NCBI GenBank assembly: GCA_947631335.1
Contig: CANRKZ010000006.1
Span: forward strand, 1 to 42,216
DNA from: an uncultured Clostridia bacterium
GTDB taxonomy: Bacteria; Bacillota; Clostridia; TANB77; CAG-508
DNA: 42,216 bases
Direction of reading: 5' to 3'
Position 1 is the first letter of the stretch; the number at the start of each line of letters is the position of its first letter. Of the stretch, positions 35,531 to 42,216 are shown piece after piece. The notes beneath the pieces were generated by a model. That model had not been told where the DNA came from. It made no database searches and saw nothing but the letters and a program-made list of their open reading frames with translations. A program made the position numbers and the translations under genes.

Positions 35531-36397
35531 TTATGCTCCTCTTCTCCAATAAAATAAATACTGCTGTGCTAGCCCTGCTAAGGTACCAAATTTTTCTTTC
35601 GCAATTTGTTCTATTTGTTTTTTACTCACTTTTGTCTCATCTTCTTTTTTTATATATAGGTCATTCATAACTCTTCTCACCCATACATCGATTGGAAATA
35701 CTTCAAATCTCTTTAAATCTGAAAATAATAAAATGCAATCTGCTACTTTTGGGCCTACTCCTGATAATGTAAGTAACTCTTCTCTTACCTCTATCGTATT
35801 TGGATTTTTTTTCATTTCTTTTATATCAATCTTTTTTTCTACTATCATCTTTGTCGTTTCATATAATCTGATATCTCGAAATCCTAAACCCAATTTTCTA
35901 TATTCTTCCACTGTTACATCTTTTAACTGCTCTGCTGTTGGAAATGTATAATACTTTTTTCCTCTATAAATAATTTCATTCCCAAATTCTTTTGCTAGTC
36001 TTTCTATAATTCCTTTTATTCTTGGTATATTGTTATTTGCTGATATAATAAATGAAATAATCATCTCCCATAAATCCTGATTTAAAATACGAATCCCTTT
36101 TCCATATTGGATGCTTGTTTTCATATACTTATCTATATTAGCTAATTGTTTTTTTATTTTCTCATAATCACGATTTAAGTCAAAATAGTCTTCTATGGTT
36201 TCTTTTATATTTTTTTCACAAATCCCATTAAAAATAACTTTATTTTTTTCTTTTTTTACATTGACTACATTATTTTTAAATACTCCTGTATAACTCTTAT
36301 CTTTTTGCTCATTCCATCTAAAACATTGACCACAATCAAAGATATCTTTTAATTCAAAAGAGTCTATATCTTTTATTACATATTCTTGCTCTTTCAT
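35531..36397 (-). CDS. 8-oxoguanine DNA glycosylase (OGG1-like, HhH-GPD)
   Basis: 288 residues with the OGG1/AlkA layout: an N-terminal beta domain (1-95, with F-D-C-G-Q-C-F-R-W near 19-28), then the helical HhH-GPD domain. The hairpin reads L-S-G-V-G-P-K-V-A-D-C with K217, matching the OGG1 catalytic lysine, and F-P-I-D-V-W-V supplies the catalytic D237. It should excise 8-oxoguanine and cut by beta-elimination. First gene of the ogg-addB-pgeF-carrier-peptidase-UDG run. A DNA-3-methyladenine specificity is less likely because of the lysine. Confidence 0.9.
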   Translation of the reverse strand: MKEQEYVIKDIDSFELKDIFDCGQCFRWNEQKDKSYTGVFKNNVVNVKKEKNKVIFNGICEKNIKETIEDYFDLNRDYEKIKKQLANIDKYMKTSIQYGKGIRILNQDLWEMIISFIISANNNIPRIKGIIERLAKEFGNEIIYRGKKYYTFPTAEQLKDVTVEEYRKLGLGFRDIRLYETTKMIVEKKIDIKEMKKNPNTIEVREELLTLSGVGPKVADCILLFSDLKRFEVFPIDVWVRRVMNDLYIKKEDETKVSKKQIEQIAKEKFGTLAGLAQQYLFYWRRGA

Positions 36398-36476
36398 TTA
36401 AAATTCCCCTTTTATGTCTCTTCTTAAAATATTATATCATATTATGGCTATTTTTGAATCTTATTCGGATATTTTT

Positions 36477-37337
36477 TTAAATTTTTTTAAATCCTAATCC
36501 TACTACTTCTCTTGAATTCGTTATGATTATGAAACTAGATGGATCAATTTTTCTTGCTATTATCTTTATTTTTGAAACATCTCTTCTGGAAGCAGCACAC
36601 ATTAGTACTAGTTTTTCTTTTTTTGTATACATTCCTTTCCCATAAAGTCCTGTTGTTCCTCTTGGTACTTTTTCTTCTATTTCTTTTGCAATTTTTTCTG
36701 TTTCATCTGAAACAATTAATATTAGTTTCGTAAAATAAATTCCCTCAAATAAGATATCAATTATCTTTCCCATTAAATAAATTGCAATGGCAGAATACAA
36801 TCCAATCTCTATTTGTTTAAGAAATATAACATTTAAAGTAATAATCATACTATCAATTAAAATAATTGTATTACTTGTTCGAATCATCGGCTTATACTTT
36901 TTGGCTACATAACTGATTAAATCACTTCCTCCGGTTGAAGAATTAACTTTCAATAAAATAGCAGTCCCTATTCCTATAATGATACCTCCATAAATACATC
37001 CTAAAAATTTATCTTGTGTAAGTGGTTCTATTTCATCTAAAATATCAATAAAAATTGACAAGCAAACTGTTCCAATGAGAGACTTTACAAAAAAACTCTT
37101 TCCTATTTTATACATGGAAAATAAAAACAAAGGTATATTAATTAATACTATCATAAATCCCATTGGAATATGAAATAAATAATAGGTAATCGTTGCAATT
37201 CCTGATATACCTCCAGTTGATAATTGATTCGGTAATAAAAATAAAGAAATACCTACTGCCATAATAAAAGCGCCTAAAATAGTTCCTATTATTTCTATAA
37301 CTATTCTTTTTATATCTTGTTTTTTCCATTTATACAT
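36477..37337 (-). CDS. YitT-family membrane protein (DUF2179 C-terminal domain)
   Basis: 286 residues from the ATG that follows AAAGGTGATTTT. Five to six membrane helices (residues about 13-180, with G-G-I-S-G-I-A-T and S-S-T-G-G-S-D-L loops typical of the family) precede a soluble DUF2179 domain (about 195-286; R-G-T-T-G-L-Y-G-K-G-M-Y-T-K-K-E and a final D-P-S-S-F-I-I-I). Transport or membrane-linked signalling is assumed for this family, but the substrate is unknown. The ribosome binding site lies in the right arm of a perfect 15-bp hairpin ending 1 nt before the ATG, suggesting translational control. Confidence 0.88.
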   Translation of the reverse strand: MYKWKKQDIKRIVIEIIGTILGAFIMAVGISLFLLPNQLSTGGISGIATITYYLFHIPMGFMIVLINIPLFLFSMYKIGKSFFVKSLIGTVCLSIFIDILDEIEPLTQDKFLGCIYGGIIIGIGTAILLKVNSSTGGSDLISYVAKKYKPMIRTSNTIILIDSMIITLNVIFLKQIEIGLYSAIAIYLMGKIIDILFEGIYFTKLILIVSDETEKIAKEIEEKVPRGTTGLYGKGMYTKKEKLVLMCAASRRDVSKIKIIARKIDPSSFIIITNSREVVGLGFKKI

Positions 37338-37338
37338 A

Positions 37339-37379
37339 AAATCACCTTTATTTAAGTATTTGTAAAATAAAGGTGATTT
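37339..37379 (-). promoter_or_regulatory. Hairpin sequestering the ribosome binding site of the YitT gene
   Basis: Perfect 15-bp arms (37339-37353 and 37365-37379, loop of 11). In the RNA the 3' arm contains AAAGGUGA and ends 1 nt before the start codon, so the closed form hides the Shine-Dalgarno sequence. Confidence 0.75.
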
Positions 37380-37399
37380 ATTCACAAGTATTTTATTGT

Positions 37400-37430
37400 A
37401 AAAAAACAAAAGACTAAAGTTTTAGCCTTT
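37400..37430 (-). terminator. Terminator after the radical SAM gene
   Basis: AAAGACTAAA/TTTAGCCTTT hairpin (37409-37430) right after the stop at 37432, followed on the minus strand by UUUUGUUUUUUU. Confidence 0.75.
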
Positions 37431-37431
37431 T

Positions 37432-38475
37432 TTAATTTTCATACACTTTTATGATCTCAATTTTACTTTTTCCTGGTTTTATATTTTCATCTTGCTTTAA
37501 AAGCAAATCAACATTATAAGTATCTTTTAATTTAATAACGTTTTCCTTTTTATGTCCAATTACATTATTGCAATCAATTGGATTTACTCTAACTTCTACC
37601 TCTTTTACCTTAACATTTAATTTCTTGATTTTTGATACGATAGAATCATACCACATACCCGACTCCACTAATTGTCGAAATGCTGGATGATATGGACCTG
37701 CTATTACTTGGCTATCTTTATTTTCTGGATTAGAGATCTCCTCTGTGTTTTGAAGTCCTATTCTTATAACATCTATCTTCTTATCTGCAAATATTCTAAC
37801 AATTTCTTTACATTCTTCAACCGCTTGTACAACTGATAATGGTTGATATTTTCCTTCTTCATATTCTTTTTCTAATTTTGTATTTTTTATAACTAAAACT
37901 GGATATATTCTTACCATTTTAGGTTTTAATTTTGCTAAAGCTTTTGCTGTATTTATTTCGTCAATTCTAGTGCTTTCTGGCAATCCTACCATCATTTGGT
38001 GTCCTAATTTAAACCCATTCCACCTTATCATTTTAGATGCTTTTTTTACTTCTTGGAAGGTATGTCCCCTGCCTGCTCTTTTTAAAATATATTCATTAGA
38101 TGATTGTACACCTAATTCAATTGTTTTTACCCTATACTTTTTTAGCCTTTTTAATATTTCTTTATTAATGCAGTCTGGTCTTGTTGAAACTCGAATACTT
38201 TCTACTTGTCCTGTTTTTACATATTCATAAGCCACTTGTAGCAATTCTTCTTGTTTTTCTGGTTCAATTGCTGTAAAACTTCCTCCAAAAAATGCTATTT
38301 CTATTTGTGAATCTTCTTCATTTATACTTTTTAGGTAATCATCTATTATCTTTTGGGCCTCTTCTTTTGTTATATTATTTTTTTGTCCACTAATTGATTT
38401 TTGATTACAAAATATACAATCATTTGGACATCCTAAGTGTGGTACAAATATAGGTATTATGTATTGTTTCTTCAT
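37432..38475 (-). CDS. Elp3-like radical SAM protein
   Basis: 347 residues. The [4Fe-4S]-SAM cluster motif is C16-x3-C20-x2-C23 in H-L-G-C-P-N-D-C-I-F-C-N-Q. Further landmarks are F-F-G-G-S-F-T-A (about 63-70), S-T-R-P-D-C-I near 97 and E-L-G-V-Q-S-S-N near 121, as in the Elp3/oxygen-independent radical SAM group. There is no acetyltransferase domain, so it is not a full Elp3. In many Clostridia such a gene sits between rnc and smc; here the rnc link is kept (17 nt) and smc is elsewhere. Possibly an RNA- or cofactor-modifying enzyme; the reaction is unknown. Confidence 0.87.
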   Translation of the reverse strand: MKKQYIIPIFVPHLGCPNDCIFCNQKSISGQKNNITKEEAQKIIDDYLKSINEEDSQIEIAFFGGSFTAIEPEKQEELLQVAYEYVKTGQVESIRVSTRPDCINKEILKRLKKYRVKTIELGVQSSNEYILKRAGRGHTFQEVKKASKMIRWNGFKLGHQMMVGLPESTRIDEINTAKALAKLKPKMVRIYPVLVIKNTKLEKEYEEGKYQPLSVVQAVEECKEIVRIFADKKIDVIRIGLQNTEEISNPENKDSQVIAGPYHPAFRQLVESGMWYDSIVSKIKKLNVKVKEVEVRVNPIDCNNVIGHKKENVIKLKDTYNVDLLLKQDENIKPGKSKIEIIKVYEN

Positions 38476-38491
38476 AGATTTACCCTCTTTT

Positions 38492-39166
38492 CTATCTCAA
38501 ATTTTCTAAAGCTTTTTTTGCTGCTTGCATTTGTGCTTCTTTTTTACTTTTTCCTTTTCCTGCTGCAAGTATTTTACCATTGCATTTTACTTGAGCCTCA
38601 AAACTTTTGTCATGATCTGGTCCTGTTTCTTTTATTGTTTCATATTCTATCTTTACTTCTCCATGAATTTGAAGTTTTTCTTGTAATACTGTTTTATAAT
38701 CTTTATCTCCTACATGTTTACTTGCTATTTCTATTTCATTTTTTAAGTTTTCTATAATAAATTTTTCTGCATATTGTAGTCCTCCATCTAGGTAGATAGC
38801 TGCTATTACCGCTTCTACACTATCTGCTAATATTGCTGGTCTTTTCTTTCCTCCTGTTTTTTGTTCTGATTTTCCTAAATTCAAGAAATCACTAAAATTA
38901 TGCAATTTTGCAACTTTATATAAACTATTTTCACATACTACACTTGCTCTAACTTTAGTCATTTCTCCTTCTTTTAGCTTAGGATAATTACAATAGATAT
39001 ACTTACTTGATATGAATTCTAAAATACTATCTCCTAAAAATTCCAATTTTTCATTACTATCTACTTTATTTTCATAAGCATAGGATGTATGAGTTAATGC
39101 CTTATTTAATAATTCTTTATTTTGAAATGTATATCCAATGCTTTTTTCTACTGATTCAAGATTCAT
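38492..39166 (-). CDS. rnc: Ribonuclease III
   Basis: 224 residues from the ATG after AGGAGGTGAAAAA. The RNase III signature N-E-K-L-E-F-L-G-D-S-I-L (about 34-45) supplies the first acidic metal ligands. The second cluster lies in L-A-D-S-V-E-A-V-I-A-A-I-Y-L-D-G-G (about 111-127). A double-stranded RNA-binding domain (about 150-222) ends with G-K-S-K-K-E-A-Q-M-Q-A-A-K-K-A-L. It processes rRNA precursors and cuts structured mRNA. Located 16 nt before the radical SAM gene in the same operon. Confidence 0.95.
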   Translation of the reverse strand: MNLESVEKSIGYTFQNKELLNKALTHTSYAYENKVDSNEKLEFLGDSILEFISSKYIYCNYPKLKEGEMTKVRASVVCENSLYKVAKLHNFSDFLNLGKSEQKTGGKKRPAILADSVEAVIAAIYLDGGLQYAEKFIIENLKNEIEIASKHVGDKDYKTVLQEKLQIHGEVKIEYETIKETGPDHDKSFEAQVKCNGKILAAGKGKSKKEAQMQAAKKALENLR

Positions 39167-39265
39167 TTTTTCACCTCCTATTATATCCTTCAAATCTAAT
39201 AAGACATTCCGTTTTTTAAAATGCCTATTTAGAAATATTTTCTCAGAACATTTATCTATGACTAT

Positions 39266-39293
39266 ATTATATACTATTTTACATATTTTGCAA
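39266..39293 (-). promoter_or_regulatory. rnc promoter
   Basis: TTGCAA (39293-39288), 16 bp, TATAAT (39271-39266) on the minus strand. Confidence 0.6.
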
Positions 39294-39343
39294 GTAGTTT
39301 CATAATATAAAAATTACTAGTAATTTTTTCTATCTATATATTT

Positions 39344-39354
39344 TTTGTCAAAAT
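39344..39354. promoter_or_regulatory. Sequence matching the Spo0A box
   Basis: TTTGTCAAAAT fits the consensus TTTGTCRAAAT at all positions. It lies directly upstream of the -35 of the glucosaminidase gene, in the divergent region shared with rnc. Binding is inference only. Confidence 0.4.
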
Positions 39355-39357
39355 TTA

Positions 39358-39386
39358 TGGACAGATTTGATTTGTTATTATATAAT
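39358..39386 (+). promoter_or_regulatory. Promoter of the glucosaminidase gene
   Basis: TGGACA (39358-39363), 17 bp, TATAAT (39381-39386), a strong match. Confidence 0.75.
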
Positions 39387-39424
39387 AAATATGTATAAAT
39401 TTATAAAAGAAAGTGAGTACGGTT

Positions 39425-40795
39425 ATGGCAAGCAATAAAAATTCTTATGAAAACAGAAATCTATCTGATGTATTCAAAGAATTGCAAGAAATGCAACATA
39501 CTTCAAAAGTGGGACAAGTATACAATAATTCAAATCAATATGATAGAGAGAAGAAAAATTCTAATGTTTTTTCTTCTACTTGTTATACTCAAAACAAACA
39601 TAGGTCAAATGACTTAAAATTATCTCATATTATAACAGGATGTAGCATTCTAATTGTTTCTATGGCGTTATTTTTCCCAAAGGACACTTCTTTTAAAAAA
39701 AGTTATGCTAAAGTAGAAACACTAGATAATATATCAGAATATGAACTTAATAGACATAGCTTAAATATGCAAAATATTATCTCTGAAAATGCTGATATGG
39801 ATAGAGTAAAAGAACAAGCCGTAGAAGAACGTGACGTAGAATTTGAAACAACTTATACCAATACCCCTTCTCTTCCAAAGGGAGAAGAAGTTGTTACACA
39901 GGAAGGTATTCTTGGAAAAGATAAAGTTATGGTTATCAAAACTTATGAAAATGGTAACTTTGTGGAGGAAATCATTTTATCGAAAGAAAAGATTTTAGAT
40001 CCTACTCCAAAACTAATTAATCTTGGTACTTCTGAATTTTTAGCTAAACACAAAGTTCATCTTGGTGACACAATGTATTTCATTAATACTGAAAATTTAA
40101 AAGAAACTACTGATGCAAATGCTAAAGATTTAGCAGAAGTAAAAGCAAGTATTGATGTTAAGCTATTAGAATTACCTAGTGAAGAATGGTGTAAAGTTTC
40201 TTTCGATGGTATAGAGGGATACATAAAAACTTCTAACTTAACTTCATCTTATACAACACCAAATATTGTCGAGAAAAATAGAATTCAGAGAATTTTACTA
40301 AAAGTTAATACCAGTATGGAATTAAATAAAGTAAGTGGTTTAACTTTAAATGACTATAAAAAAATATTTACTGGACTACCAAGTGATACAAATAAAATAT
40401 TCCAAGATAATTATCAAGTATTTTACAATATAGAAAAGAAATACAATATAAATGGTATTTTCTTAGCATCCATAGCAATTCACGAAAGTGGATGGGGAAC
40501 TTCAGAAATTGCCAAGGATAAGAAAAACTTATTTGGCTATGGTTCTTATGATAATACTCCTTATGAATCTTCTTTTGAGTTTTCAGATTATTCAGAGGGT
40601 ATTGAAACAGTTGCCAAATCATTAGTAAAATATTATTTAAATCCATCTGGTACTAAAATTTACGATGGTGAAACTGCAGCAGGATGGTATTATAATGGTC
40701 CTACGCTTTCTGGTGTTAACACAAGATACGCAAGTGATACAGAATGGCATACAAAGGTATTTAAGTATATGGAACTGTTATATAATAGGCTTTAA
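39425..40795 (+). CDS. Membrane-anchored glucosaminidase-domain protein
   Basis: 456 residues from the ATG 7 nt after AAGTGAG; a GTG four codons earlier is possible but lacks spacing to a binding site. A cytoplasmic, polar N-terminus (1-65) leads to one membrane helix (about 67-83), then an extracellular stalk, an SH3-like region (about 195-275; K-H-K-V-H-L-G-D-T-M-Y, later W-C-K-V-S-F-D-G-I-E-G-Y-I-K-T) and a C-terminal glucosaminidase domain (about 315-456). The catalytic glutamate lies in F-L-A-S-I-A-I-H-E-S-G-W-G-T-S. The domain cuts N-acetylglucosamine links in peptidoglycan. The protein appears tethered with its enzyme outside. It is followed by another anchored protein 25 nt later. Confidence 0.88.
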   Translation: MASNKNSYENRNLSDVFKELQEMQHTSKVGQVYNNSNQYDREKKNSNVFSSTCYTQNKHRSNDLKLSHIITGCSILIVSMALFFPKDTSFKKSYAKVETLDNISEYELNRHSLNMQNIISENADMDRVKEQAVEERDVEFETTYTNTPSLPKGEEVVTQEGILGKDKVMVIKTYENGNFVEEIILSKEKILDPTPKLINLGTSEFLAKHKVHLGDTMYFINTENLKETTDANAKDLAEVKASIDVKLLELPSEEWCKVSFDGIEGYIKTSNLTSSYTTPNIVEKNRIQRILLKVNTSMELNKVSGLTLNDYKKIFTGLPSDTNKIFQDNYQVFYNIEKKYNINGIFLASIAIHESGWGTSEIAKDKKNLFGYGSYDNTPYESSFEFSDYSEGIETVAKSLVKYYLNPSGTKIYDGETAAGWYYNGPTLSGVNTRYASDTEWHTKVFKYMELLYNRL

Positions 40796-40820
40796 TTCAT
40801 TCTTTTAGAAGGGAGTTAAA

Positions 40821-41663
40821 ATGAGAAAAATAAATTTTAAAATAAAAAATGTGAAACTTGCATTTGTAATATTAATTATTATTTCATTTGCTTTGTTACT
40901 ATTATATTATCATTTTGTACTTTCTACTTCTCTTGCAAAAAGTAACTTCGCTAACCAGATGATAGAAATTTCTGATAAAAATGAAAATTCAATTTTTACC
41001 GTGCAAAAAATATTATTATATAGCAGTGCTAATGCAATTGATCATTCTGAAAATCAATCCCTAAAAGATATGAGTATTTCTCAGTATACAGATTTGTCAA
41101 TTTATTTAGATAATAGTCAATCTAGTTCTGAACTAACAGATGAAAACACCGTAAAAGAGTTATATATTGATAATATTATTATGACCTCTAAAATTGATAA
41201 AGGAACTAAACTATTAAATTATAAAAATCCTCTAGATTTTGGTAAATATCAAGAATTAGAGCAACCTTTTAATAATAGGATTGACTTTAAGATTATCAAT
41301 ACCAATCAAGAAAATGAAAATAACAACTATGATGAACCTACTTTTTACACAGACTGTTCTAATCCAATTACTTTAGGCTATTTGAACCAAGATATTTTAA
41401 CAAATTATTCGGTTTCAGATGATTCAAATTTGGTTTCTTTTAATGGTAAAGTTTTAAAAGAGGCAAATATTAATTTAGAAGATATTAATTATACTTTAAA
41501 TTTCACAATTCATATTGTAAATAATCTAAATCAAAATTTTTCTTATAATATGAAACTTGATGTAGATTTAAATGATGATAATGGTGGAATTTATAATGGT
41601 TATATCTATAAAGGAAAGTCTACTTCTGGTAATGAGTATCAATTTTTTAGAGAAATTTTATAA
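40821..41663 (+). CDS. Unknown membrane-anchored extracellular protein
   Basis: 280 residues, not recognised. A basic N-terminus (M-R-K-I-N-F-K-I-K-N-V-K) and one hydrophobic helix (about 12-35) are followed by an acidic, asparagine- and serine-rich region with beta-type alternation (for example Y-T-L-N-F-T-I-H-I-V and F-S-Y-N-M-K-L-D-V-D-L-N-D-D-N-G-G). The layout resembles pilus minor subunits or adhesin-like proteins, but no prepilin cleavage motif is seen. AAGGGAG precedes the ATG. It shares the glucosaminidase transcript and ends at a strong terminator, so it may help place or regulate the wall enzyme. Confidence 0.6.
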   Translation: MRKINFKIKNVKLAFVILIIISFALLLLYYHFVLSTSLAKSNFANQMIEISDKNENSIFTVQKILLYSSANAIDHSENQSLKDMSISQYTDLSIYLDNSQSSSELTDENTVKELYIDNIIMTSKIDKGTKLLNYKNPLDFGKYQELEQPFNNRIDFKIINTNQENENNNYDEPTFYTDCSNPITLGYLNQDILTNYSVSDDSNLVSFNGKVLKEANINLEDINYTLNFTIHIVNNLNQNFSYNMKLDVDLNDDNGGIYNGYIYKGKSTSGNEYQFFREIL

Positions 41664-41670
41664 GAAAAAG

Positions 41671-41713
41671 ATGATTTTGGGATAATTTTTATCTCAAAAT
41701 CATTTTTATTTTG
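41671..41713 (+). terminator. Terminator of the glucosaminidase operon
   Basis: Fifteen-bp stem starting ATGATTTTG with a short T loop, ending CAAAATCAT, then TTTTTATTTT. Confidence 0.88.
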
Positions 41714-41719
41714 ATTATT

Positions 41720-41827
41720 TTATAACTTATATTTTTTCATTTCATTAGCTATTTATTTTAGCTCTTCTTGTGATAACTTGGGTAATCTTTCTAATTTATT
41801 CATAAACATTTCTATACTTTCTTTCAT
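41720..41827 (-). pseudogene. Possible C-terminal remnant of a lost gene
   Basis: Reads MKESIEMFMNKLERLPKLSQ, then E-E-L-K, a TAA stop, and I-A-N-E-M-K-K-Y-K-L before a second TAA. The text on both sides of the first stop is plausible protein. It could be the tail of a lost gene or simply chance. Confidence 0.3.
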
Positions 41828-42095
41828 TTTTATCTTATTTACCTCTAAAGTACTGAAAACACTGAATTTTTATTTTTAAATCAAAAACATTTATATGTCA
41901 ATGCTTTTGCGGCTTCTTCTTTGGAGGCTTTTGTCGACTAGACCAGCCTCTGTAATGTGCTTGAATAGTGTATTTTCTAATTATTAAAAATTAATTTAAA
42001 CCCATTTTTGACCCTTATGGAATAATTTTTTAAATTTTAAAAGCCTGAAACTATTGAGTATAGTGCATTTTTATTTATTAATCAAAAAGCATTAA

Positions 42096-42139
42096 AAAAA
42101 TCGTAAAAGCATTGATATATCAATATTTTTACGATTTTT
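42096..42139 (-). terminator. tRNA-Cys terminator
   Basis: AAAAATCGTAAAA pairs with TTTTACGATTTTT over 13 bp, then ATTGAT/ATCAAT after a two-base imperfection, with a U run on the minus strand. Confidence 0.88.
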
Positions 42140-42142
42140 CTT

Positions 42143-42216
42143 TGGAGGCGACACCCGGATTCGAACCGGGGATCAGAGTTTTGCAGACTCGTGCCTTACC
42201 ACTTGGCTATATCGCC
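42143..42216 (-). tRNA. tRNA-Cys (GCA)
   Basis: Complete 74-nt cloverleaf with encoded CCA on the minus strand, starting at the last base of the window. Acceptor arm GGCGATA pairs with TGTCGCC. The anticodon loop CTGCAAA gives GCA between GAGT/ACTC. The T arm has CCCGGTTCGAATCCGGG. The discriminator base is U, as expected for tRNA-Cys. Confidence 0.96.

Larger units (their letters stand above)
41714..42142. other. Intergenic stretch before tRNA-Cys
   Basis: No convincing gene. It holds a short protein remnant (41720-41827), a degenerate copy of the sequence downstream of tRNA-Cys (about 41864-41928, matching 42063-42149) and the tRNA terminator (42096-42139). Confidence 0.6.

Overview
The window comes from an AT-rich Bacillota (Firmicutes), most likely an uncultured, Clostridia-like lineage. 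The evidence is very low GC, AGGAGG-type ribosome binding sites, a prepilin gene start of the MEKLRKNQGITLIA type, AddB, YitT, Spo0A-type DNA-binding domains and an rnc-radical SAM gene pair. No rRNA, CRISPR array or prophage was seen. One IS200-type element and one tRNA-Cys are present.

Layout. 1-4.4 kb: prepilin start, XRE regulator with twin operator-like palindromes, calcium-type P-ATPase, and a protein made of three tandem Spo0A C-terminal domains. 4.4-12.6 kb: smc, a second XRE regulator, a NitT/TauT-type ABC importer and an Rpn-type nuclease. 12.9-17.8 kb: trmL, a TrmH-family methyltransferase and mfd. 17.9-19.7 kb: two unknown small genes sharing an almost identical promoter and a structured RNA leader, separated by an IS200 element. 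19.7-23.3 kb: topB and two HD-domain genes. 23.4-27.1 kb: leuS and an HEXXH protein. 27.1-36.4 kb: a minus-strand cluster rich in repair and wall genes (ogg-like, addB, pgeF, an MFS-type carrier, an S66 peptidase, family 4 UDG, a GltD-like oxidoreductase). 36.5-42.2 kb: a YitT protein, a radical SAM protein, rnc, a membrane-anchored glucosaminidase, a membrane-anchored unknown and tRNA-Cys.

The main observation is translational. Eight genes, including leuS, mfd, topB and a UDG with two sites, are each split by the same event: one extra C directly before a GGA or GGT glycine codon, at a position that is mostly a conserved family glycine. Each time, the upstream frame reaches an in-frame CGG codon exactly at the break. 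By eye I count 9 breaks, all at CGG, and 11 in-frame CGG codons in total, against roughly 59 out-of-frame CGG triplets in the same genes. No other kind of frame disruption of a conserved gene was seen. The simplest biological reading is that CGG is not normally read as arginine here: ribosomes pausing at CGG slip +1 and read GGN as glycine. The two in-frame CGG codons that do not shift (in the triple Spo0A-domain gene and in one leader-controlled small gene) are the exceptions to explain. A context-specific sequencing artefact is the main alternative. In the feature list, each split gene is given as one CDS that includes the skipped base.
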